Shown: piece by piece, positions 59,023 to 64,000 of the stretch | Layout: each line of letters begins with the position of its first letter | Position numbering within the stretch: the first letter of the stretch is position 1 | DNA from: a virus | DNA: 64,000 nt | Reading direction: 5' to 3' (one strand) | Virus record (IMG/VR): IMGVR_UViG_3300032093_000070 | Coordinates: 17,010-81,009 of that record | Notes under the pieces: generated by a model | Told to the model about the DNA's origin: nothing | Database searches by the model: none | What the model saw: only the letters and a program-made list of their open reading frames with translations | Position numbers and translations under genes: made by a program

Positions 59023-60066
59023 CTAACGGAGATTAAGCAGGGACTCGTCCCAGTCTCGATACCAACAGGCTTTGTTCCCTTCCGTTGGGTGACCGTTCCA
59101 AGAAAAGTCCCCTGTTGTTGCCGATGGGGGTTTGTTCCAGTATTTCCATCCTTGAAGCCTTCCAGCCTGATTCATGTTTCTTTGTATATAACTAGTGAAG
59201 GTGCTTCCAGAACTGCCGATAAAGTCTTGCGAGTAGTGCATAACAAGATTACAGAGTAGCCCAAAGGACACCTCATCTTGAAACTTAAACTCCTTAAATT
59301 CTTTCTCAAAGTTATTGATTATGTACTCGTCTAAAAGAATAAATTTGTCTTTATTGCGTAAGACCATAGTGTTAGTGGGTTCGTCTGTGGAAAGGATCAC
59401 GGGAAGATCTCCCACTAGTTCGTCTAAGCCAGCAGTAAACTGCTCAAATGTAGGTTTATCGTATTGATTGTCAGTCAGCCGTAAATGGGCTCCCTTGAAC
59501 CTGCCAATAGAGTTTGCTATAACCTCAGATAGTTGAATGTATTCCGCTTTAAATCTAACCTTAGACAAGGCTTGATCTAACTCCTTTGATCGATCATAAA
59601 AAAAGGTTGAATATTGCCCTAGTGTACGTTTCAAGTGAATATTTTTATTAGGGGGAATAATAAGGTTTTTCCGTTTAAAGGCAAAAGCAAGTTCTCTCTT
59701 AGAGGTCTCCCTAATAGAACTGTAATAGTCCATCATGTCCTCTATAAGGATGTCTTCTTGAGGAAAATAAGGTATTTTGTCTTCTATTAATATAATACTG
59801 TTGTACGGCTCAAAGTCTAACAAGTCGTCAATTCTTGGGTACTGGTCATATCTTAAAAAATTGTCTCGTTTATTCCATTGCCAGTTTGCACTGTATATAC
59901 CGACACGATTGTTGTCATAAACCGAATTAGGACGATCCCTTAGGTTGTGCACTACTAAATCTCTCTTATATACATAAGAAAGACCTACGGCTAACTCCAT
60001 ACTTATAGTCTGATTAAATAATCCACAAGGGTTGTAAAGTTGAAAAAATATTAAATTATTTTTCAT
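59023..60066 (-). CDS. O-fucosyltransferase-like glycosyltransferase
   Basis: ATG at 60064-60066 is preferred over a TTG 6 bases upstream. The 347-residue protein has a Rossmann-type start (FQLYNPCGLFNQTISMELAV), the GAHLRLTDNQY segment (like the H.R..D motif of O-fucosyltransferases), LSTDEPTN and DFIGSSGSTFTSYIQRN near the end, the donor-site motif of GT-B fucosyltransferases. It overlaps the GDP-sugar epimerase gene by 11 bases, indicating that it uses that enzyme's product. Acceptor unknown. Confidence 0.75.
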   Translation of the reverse strand: MKNNLIFFQLYNPCGLFNQTISMELAVGLSYVYKRDLVVHNLRDRPNSVYDNNRVGIYSANWQWNKRDNFLRYDQYPRIDDLLDFEPYNSIILIEDKIPYFPQEDILIEDMMDYYSSIRETSKRELAFAFKRKNLIIPPNKNIHLKRTLGQYSTFFYDRSKELDQALSKVRFKAEYIQLSEVIANSIGRFKGAHLRLTDNQYDKPTFEQFTAGLDELVGDLPVILSTDEPTNTMVLRNKDKFILLDEYIINNFEKEFKEFKFQDEVSFGLLCNLVMHYSQDFIGSSGSTFTSYIQRNMNQAGRLQGWKYWNKPPSATTGDFSWNGHPTEGNKACWYRDWDESLLNLR

Positions 60067-61018
60067 TTTCAATCTGTTTTACGATCCAGTCGTAGGTATG
60101 TTTTAACCCTTCTTCTAAGTTTTCTTTTGGAGACCTGCCTAGAACCTTGTGTATTAAATTATTATCAGATGTTCTTGCCTTTACCCCAGTTGGGCCTTCA
60201 ATATGTATCTTTTTAAGATCTTTGTTTGCAATAGCACAGACCATATCAACTAATTGATTTATAGACACCGTGGCTGTAGAACCAATATTAATAGGATCAA
60301 AAAAAGTTCTTTCTCTATAAAAAGCTTTAGTAAACTCTACGCACTCGTCAACATACAAAAAAGATCTAAGCTGCGACCCATCTCCCCAAATTTCTATATT
60401 GTCAGTTGCTTGAGCTACTTTTCGACAAATAGCAGCAGGGGCTTTTTCTTTCCCACCTTTCCAGGTACCTTGAGGACCAAAAACATTGTGGTATCTTCCA
60501 ATTTTATTTTTCATACCGTAGTCTCGGTTGTATGCTAAATAAATGCGCTCGCTAAAAAGTTTTTCCCATCCATATTCGGTATCTGGATGCGCTGGATAAG
60601 CGGTACTTTCCTCACATGTAAAGTTATTAGGATTTATTTGATTATGTTCTGGGTATACGCAAGCCGAAGAAGAGAAAAAAACTCCGTGAATGCCTACTTC
60701 TTCTGCTCGTCTAACTATATTTAAGTTTATTAACGCCGAATTAGTTAATATAGAAGCATCATGGCTAGAACTTATGTACCCAATACCGCCCATGTCAGCC
60801 GCTAATTGGTATACCTCATCGTATTTTTGAGACATGACCCTATTTACTGTGTATCTATCTCGTAAATCAGCAACTACAAACACATCAGCTTGTGATTTAC
60901 CAAATTCTGGATGTTTTATATCCGACCCAACAACCCAATACCCTTCTTCTTTTAACGAGGTAACAAGGTGATTGCCAATAAAACCGCCAGCACCAAAAAC
61001 TAAAGCCGTCTTACTCAT
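60056..61018 (-). CDS. GDP-mannose 3,5-epimerase
   Basis: 320 residues; an extended SDR enzyme with GAGGFIG at 9-15. Catalytic residues match plant GDP-mannose 3,5-epimerase spacing: C120 (SSACVYPE), Y149/K153 (YGWEK, 29 residues later) and K192 (EKAPAA, 72 after the Cys). The GPQGTWKGGKEKAPAAICRK segment is nearly that of the plant enzyme. It would turn GDP-D-mannose into GDP-L-galactose. Strong AAGGAGC start. Rare in phages. Confidence 0.85.
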   Translation of the reverse strand: MSKTALVFGAGGFIGNHLVTSLKEEGYWVVGSDIKHPEFGKSQADVFVVADLRDRYTVNRVMSQKYDEVYQLAADMGGIGYISSSHDASILTNSALINLNIVRRAEEVGIHGVFFSSSACVYPEHNQINPNNFTCEESTAYPAHPDTEYGWEKLFSERIYLAYNRDYGMKNKIGRYHNVFGPQGTWKGGKEKAPAAICRKVAQATDNIEIWGDGSQLRSFLYVDECVEFTKAFYRERTFFDPINIGSTATVSINQLVDMVCAIANKDLKKIHIEGPTGVKARTSDNNLIHKVLGRSPKENLEEGLKHTYDWIVKQIENEK

Positions 61019-61026
61019 GGTGCTCC

Positions 61027-61608
61027 TTACATCATCTGTTGAGGTTCTTTTTCTTTGTTAGCTCTAATATGCGTAAACAAGTAGTTAGGTCCTTCTGTAA
61101 AGTACCAATGATCTGGCTCGCAAAAGAAGAAAAAGGCATTGCACACCAAATTTGTTTCTGGGTTAGGAAACGCCTCTCTCCAATGTTCTTGATCATTACC
61201 ATACATAAATAAAGCGTCGTTTTCTAACAAGGTATAGGGCTTACCCTCTGCCCAAATATCCCAAGGTTCTTTTTGAAAAACGCAAAGGTCAATGTGATAT
61301 GTGCATGCGTTATCATCTTTATGTTTCCAAAGACGCGCTGCTTCTCCTTCGTAAGTGCTCATTAAACACCAAGATGGTTTTAAAGTAGGACTACCAAAGT
61401 ACTCTCGCGCTATCTCAGTTAGTAACTCATGAATTCTAGAGAGTTCAGGCTCACCATGCCATTGATGTCTGCCAAAACCAGGTTCGTACGCCGGTCTATT
61501 AGCCCAAAGATCCATAGCGTGTCTTTGAAGGTTTTTAAGTTCTTCTGGTGGAAGCAGGTTATTTACTATAAACGGCTCTTTTATAATTACGGGGTACTCT
61601 GTTGACAT
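61027..61608 (-). CDS. Third 2OG-Fe(II) oxygenase-like protein
   Basis: ATG at 61606-61608 preferred (193 residues) with AGGAAAG upstream. The HxD pair is H96/D98 (WKHKDD) and the distal H142 in QEHWREAFP. PYTLLENDALFMYG and LVCNAFFFFCEPDHW complete the core. The [DE]HWRE motif matches the oxygenase at 34248. Its neighbours are the GDP-sugar epimerase and the zinc-finger gene. Confidence 0.75.
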   Translation of the reverse strand: MSTEYPVIIKEPFIVNNLLPPEELKNLQRHAMDLWANRPAYEPGFGRHQWHGEPELSRIHELLTEIAREYFGSPTLKPSWCLMSTYEGEAARLWKHKDDNACTYHIDLCVFQKEPWDIWAEGKPYTLLENDALFMYGNDQEHWREAFPNPETNLVCNAFFFFCEPDHWYFTEGPNYLFTHIRANKEKEPQQMM

Positions 61609-61610
61609 AA

Positions 61611-61850
61611 TTACCACTTTCCTAGAGGACAGGTTGCATGCTCAAGTTTGGTCTTTGCAACCATAAAGCACCCGCACTTTTTGCACTGCTTAGTTACTTT
61701 AATGAGTTCTGGGCAAGCTAAGCACATCTCATACCGTTCAGTGGCTTTTTCCTCTGTTGTATAGGCATTACGATCCAACATGTCCCAAGGACGAGTTTCG
61801 CCTAAGTTCTTTTTATACCTCTGCCAGGGGGTTAATTCATTTTCACTCAT
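61611..61850 (-). CDS. DUF6171-like Cys-rich protein
   Basis: 79 residues. The C-terminal half CLACPELIKVTKQCKKCGCF and AKTKLEHATCPLGKW gives six cysteines in the pattern CxxC...CxxCxC...C, typical of a zinc-binding DUF6171 unit in marine and freshwater phages. The N-terminus is charged. Function unknown. Confidence 0.75.
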   Translation of the reverse strand: MSENELTPWQRYKKNLGETRPWDMLDRNAYTTEEKATERYEMCLACPELIKVTKQCKKCGCFMVAKTKLEHATCPLGKW

Positions 61851-61854
61851 GAGG

Positions 61855-62289
61855 CTATCCTACAGGAGAATTAAAAAATACCCCATCCCATGTGTAGCCA
61901 ACTGTAATATTGCCGTCAGTTGGGACAATTTTTGGGTTTGAGTCAAGACCTGCCACTGATCGATCAAATTCCTCTGGATCCATATCCTCTTTTACATAGG
62001 TGAGGATACCAACCACATCGTTATCTGCAACAACGGCATATCTAGCAACCCCCTCAGGTACACTCTCTCCAGTAGATAATGGGTTTTCCATATCAACATC
62101 TTCTGGTGCGTAAAAGTTACCTTCTTTATAAAAGTAGGTTTTGTTTACATCTGGATAGCTATTAACATTTACAATTGTAGGATCGGAACTGAAAACAGCT
62201 ATCCATTTTTCCAAAGATGAAACTGAGTCATCAAAGCGGGTGACATAAAAGACATCACCGTCAGATATAAAGGCAAAATGCTTTAGCAT
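61855..62289 (-). CDS. Hypothetical protein with two related halves
   Basis: 144 residues that seem to be an internal duplication: FAFISDGDVFYVTRFDDSVS...FSSDPTIVNV...YFYKEGNFYAPE is followed by YAVVADNDVVGILTYVKEDM...LDSNPKIVPT...YTWDGVFFNSPV. Both halves end in a [WY]xxDG/EGxFxxP strand, a type seen in phage tail proteins. AGGAGGC precedes the ATG. Likely structural. Confidence 0.65.
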   Translation of the reverse strand: MLKHFAFISDGDVFYVTRFDDSVSSLEKWIAVFSSDPTIVNVNSYPDVNKTYFYKEGNFYAPEDVDMENPLSTGESVPEGVARYAVVADNDVVGILTYVKEDMDPEEFDRSVAGLDSNPKIVPTDGNITVGYTWDGVFFNSPVG

Positions 62290-63308
62290 AGGTAGCCTCC
62301 TAGGTTAGTACACTGACATGATGCGTTGTAGGTTCCAATTCTAATACATGGATCAGGGCAGCAACCACAGAGATTACAGGAAGCATAAACTTCGCAAGAC
62401 TGACCCTGACAACTTGCAGTAGGTGTAGGCGCTACAGGTGTTGGTGCCACTGGAGTAGGCGCTACTGGAGTAGGTGCCACTGGTGTTGGAGCTACTGGAG
62501 TAGGCGCTACAGGTGTTGGAGCGACTGGAGTTGGGGCAACAGGAGTTGGCGCTACTGGGGTCGGAGCAACAGGTGTAGGTCCGCAAGTAGTTGACTGACA
62601 GTTTGGATATGAGGACTGTGAACATGTGATGTTGTAACCAGTACCTGTTTGAGAAATATTAGTTATCTCTTGTGAGTAAGAACAGTTTCCTGCACCGGCG
62701 CATTGAGAGCTTGTAGTACAGAACCATGAGCCAGCGACTGGTGTAGGGGCTACTGGAGTAGGGGCTACTGGCGTTGGAGCTACTGGTGTTGGAGCGCAGC
62801 ATGTATTGATCACGCTTGTAGTTGGTCCAGAACTTACTGAGTATGGGGAGCAAACATCTACCGCAAAAGCATTTGCAGCAGCTTGACTTGGGAAACTTCC
62901 AACTTTTACATCGCAATCTGGGCCACTGCAACACCAGTAATAAGTAGTTAGTGCTACTGGAGTAGGCGCTACTGGAGTAGGTGCCACTGGTGTAGGAGCT
63001 ACAGGCGTTGGTGCAACTGGTGTAGGAGCTACAGGAGTAGGTGCGACAGGAGTAGGGGCAACTGGTGTAGGAGCTACAGGGGTCGGTGCTACTGGAGTTG
63101 GAGCAACTGGTGTTGGTGCGACTGGGGTTGGTGCTACAGGTGTTGGAGTTGGTGCAGGTTCACAAACTGATCGCCAAGTTCCTGCTACTTTTACATAAGA
63201 GTTAGTTACGGTACGCCAGGTATTACTTACTTTTACATTACCGCACTCAGCAGCTTGATCTGCCGATACAGTGCGCCAAGTCCCACCAACCTTTATGTAC
63301 TCGGCCAT
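62283..63308 (-). CDS. Virion protein with three Pro-Thr-Pro-Val-Ala linkers and Cys-rich modules
   Basis: 341 residues. Three short KV.GTWRTV-type repeats at the N-terminus (residues 1-48) precede an (APTPV)n linker of about 13 units (52-120). Next come a Cys-rich module (WCCSGPDCDVKVGSFPSQAA...CCAP), a 4-unit linker, a second Cys module, an 11-12-unit linker and a Cys-rich C-terminal module (QSCEVYASCNLCGCCPDPC). Such linkers extend adhesins. Ala-Pro/Thr-Pro/Val-Pro repeats match the glycomodules of plant hydroxyproline-rich glycoproteins. Confidence 0.8.
   Translation of the reverse strand: MAEYIKVGGTWRTVSADQAAECGNVKVSNTWRTVTNSYVKVAGTWRSVCEPAPTPTPVAPTPVAPTPVAPTPVAPTPVAPTPVAPTPVAPTPVAPTPVAPTPVAPTPVAPTPVAPTPVALTTYYWCCSGPDCDVKVGSFPSQAAANAFAVDVCSPYSVSSGPTTSVINTCCAPTPVAPTPVAPTPVAPTPVAGSWFCTTSSQCAGAGNCSYSQEITNISQTGTGYNITCSQSSYPNCQSTTCGPTPVAPTPVAPTPVAPTPVAPTPVAPTPVAPTPVAPTPVAPTPVAPTPVAPTPTASCQGQSCEVYASCNLCGCCPDPCIRIGTYNASCQCTNLGGYLC
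62419..62580 (-). repeat. (APTPV)n linker block 3, 15-bp unit
   Basis: A tandem 15-base unit encoding Ala-Pro-Thr-Pro-Val, with synonymous drift between copies. It lies in the 341-aa virion gene; it is not a CRISPR, since the units are contiguous and coding. Confidence 0.8.
62735..62796 (-). repeat. (APTPV)n linker block 2, 15-bp unit
   Basis: Four coding copies of the 15-base Ala-Pro-Thr-Pro-Val unit joining two cysteine modules of the 341-aa protein. Confidence 0.8.
62951..63150 (-). repeat. (APTPV)n linker block 1, 15-bp unit
   Basis: About thirteen coding copies of the 15-base unit after the N-terminal repeats of the 341-aa protein. Silent changes show that the copies are not very recent. 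Confidence 0.8.
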
Positions 63309-63311
63309 GGT

Positions 63312-63833
63312 TTACGTATACTTTAACCAGACATCCCCATCATTTCCACCAGTAGGAGTGGAGGTGGAGACATGAATTGTTCTTACATAGCCAGATGATG
63401 CGGGAGCTACAGTAGTCATAGTTCCATCAGCATTTACTGTAGTAACAGCTGTTCCCGCAGAAGTCTGCCATTCCTGCAATGTAGCGCTTTGGCTTGCTGC
63501 GCCACGGACAACAAGACCCTTTGTTGCTGCGGATCCGGCAACAATAATGTTTCCAGAATCTCCAGCTTTTCTAATATATTGACTGTGAGCATCAGAAACA
63601 ACACCGATCTCAATGTTAGCTAATCGAGCTGAGACGGAAGCAAAGGATGTAGCGGTGCTAGCAAATGTGCCAGAGGCGGAAGGGGCTGTTGAAAGATTAG
63701 GGTTTACGCCAAGGATAGACTCAATGGCTACTACTTCTTCTTGAAGGCTATTTGGGTGAGAGGCATCAATGATGTCAATGATGTTCTGCTTAGTAGTAAA
63801 GACCGCAACAGAGGTTGGGTAGGAGGCCGCCAT
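63312..63833 (-). CDS. Short tail-fibre/virion protein
   Basis: 173 residues; the start YPTSVAVFTTKQNIIDIIDA and SHPNSLQEEVVAIESILGVN is typical of phage short fibre or decoration proteins, followed by a beta-rich body ending DGDVWLKYT (as in NGDVWLK.T fibre ends). GAAAGGAA precedes the ATG. It is the first complete gene of the minus-strand block at this end. Confidence 0.75.
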   Translation of the reverse strand: MAASYPTSVAVFTTKQNIIDIIDASHPNSLQEEVVAIESILGVNPNLSTAPSASGTFASTATSFASVSARLANIEIGVVSDAHSQYIRKAGDSGNIIVAGSAATKGLVVRGAASQSATLQEWQTSAGTAVTTVNADGTMTTVAPASSGYVRTIHVSTSTPTGGNDGDVWLKYT

Positions 63834-63895
63834 CTTGTTCCTTTCAAGCTTTAAGGTACTACGGTAGGGGAATTACTTTATGTTTTCCGCCTAAA

Positions 63896-64000
63896 CTAGT
63901 TCTGTGACTCTCCTCGTTGACCGCGTCCCGGCTTTAAGTGAGTCCAGATCGTTGGTTTTTCTGCTTCATTCAAAAAGAATTCTCTTCTACCAAATCTAGT
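63896..64000 (-). CDS. C-terminal fragment of a protein running off the right edge
   Basis: A minus-strand frame enters at the right edge and stops with TAG at 63896-63898. The 34 visible residues (RREFFLNEAEKPTIWTHLKP, then GRGQRGESQN) are basic and charged. No family can be assigned from so little. The reading frame is open to the window edge, so the gene is incomplete. Confidence 0.5.
   Translation of the reverse strand, partial: TRFGRREFFLNEAEKPTIWTHLKPGRGQRGESQN

Noticed and set aside
62419-63150. Regular 15-bp repeats resembling a CRISPR array
   Set aside because: Units are contiguous without spacers, coding for APTPV in frame.
1-64000. tRNA genes
   Set aside because: No cloverleaf with a GGTTCRANNCC T-arm and CCA-like end was found in the gaps; the TTTGATTCC hairpin at 27986 is only a simple stem.

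Overview
The window is a piece of a large tailed-phage genome with a contractile tail (myovirus). Sheath, tube, gp25-like, J-like and LysM baseplate genes are all present. The host is probably an actinobacterium: a WhiB regulator with four cysteines is encoded at 57.7-57.9 kb, and the lysis genes suit a thick peptidoglycan wall. Base composition looks moderate to A+T-leaning, which would fit a low-GC freshwater actinobacterium, but that is only an inference. No integrase, tRNA, insertion sequence or CRISPR array was seen. No gene-free stretch exceeds about 300 bases; the longest, 56919-57122, is a divergent regulatory region. Nearly all genes lie on the minus strand, packed with ATGA, GTGA or TAATG overlaps.

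Reading right to left, in the direction of minus-strand transcription: 63.9-57.9 kb holds tail-fibre-like proteins, one with long Pro-Thr-Pro-Val-Ala linkers, and a sugar/hydroxylation cassette (2OG-Fe(II) oxygenase, GDP-mannose 3,5-epimerase, O-fucosyltransferase-like protein), then a PASTA-bearing virion-type protein. A small plus-strand unit at 57.1-57.9 kb encodes an exported lytic transglycosylase and WhiB. From 56.9 to 54.1 kb lie lysis genes (membrane proteins, CHAP endolysin, holin candidate) and small pre-terminase genes. TerL, portal, scaffold and major capsid protein occupy 54.1-47.4 kb. A fibre region fills 47.3-31 kb: a five-gene cassette (collagen-like, 110 aa, 90 aa, long fibre, Gly-rich) is present twice in tandem, followed by two more collagen-like genes. 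Embedded in it on the plus strand (33.6-36.5 kb) are two 2OG-Fe(II) oxygenases and an O-carbamoyltransferase. A GT2 glycosyltransferase (30-30.9 kb) and a run of eight tiny, mostly lysine-rich genes (28.05-29.34 kb) follow. The tail module (27.9-13.3 kb) runs sheath, tube, frameshifted chaperone, tape measure and baseplate. The last 13 kb is a nearly complete replication set: winged-helix initiator-like protein, DnaC-like loader, DnaB-like helicase, primase, dNMP kinase, SNF2-like helicase, family A DNA polymerase and RecA.

The most unusual theme is virion decoration. At least three 2OG-Fe(II) oxygenases, a carbamoyltransferase, a GT2 enzyme, an O-fucosyltransferase-like protein and an enzyme making GDP-L-galactose sit next to fibres rich in Gly-Pro-Thr and Ala-Pro-Thr-Pro-Val repeats. 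The inference, not proven here, is that the phage hydroxylates, glycosylates and/or carbamoylates its own fibres. A second strong signal is a start-less reading frame between the chaperone and the tape measure, which can only be reached by ribosomal frameshifting.
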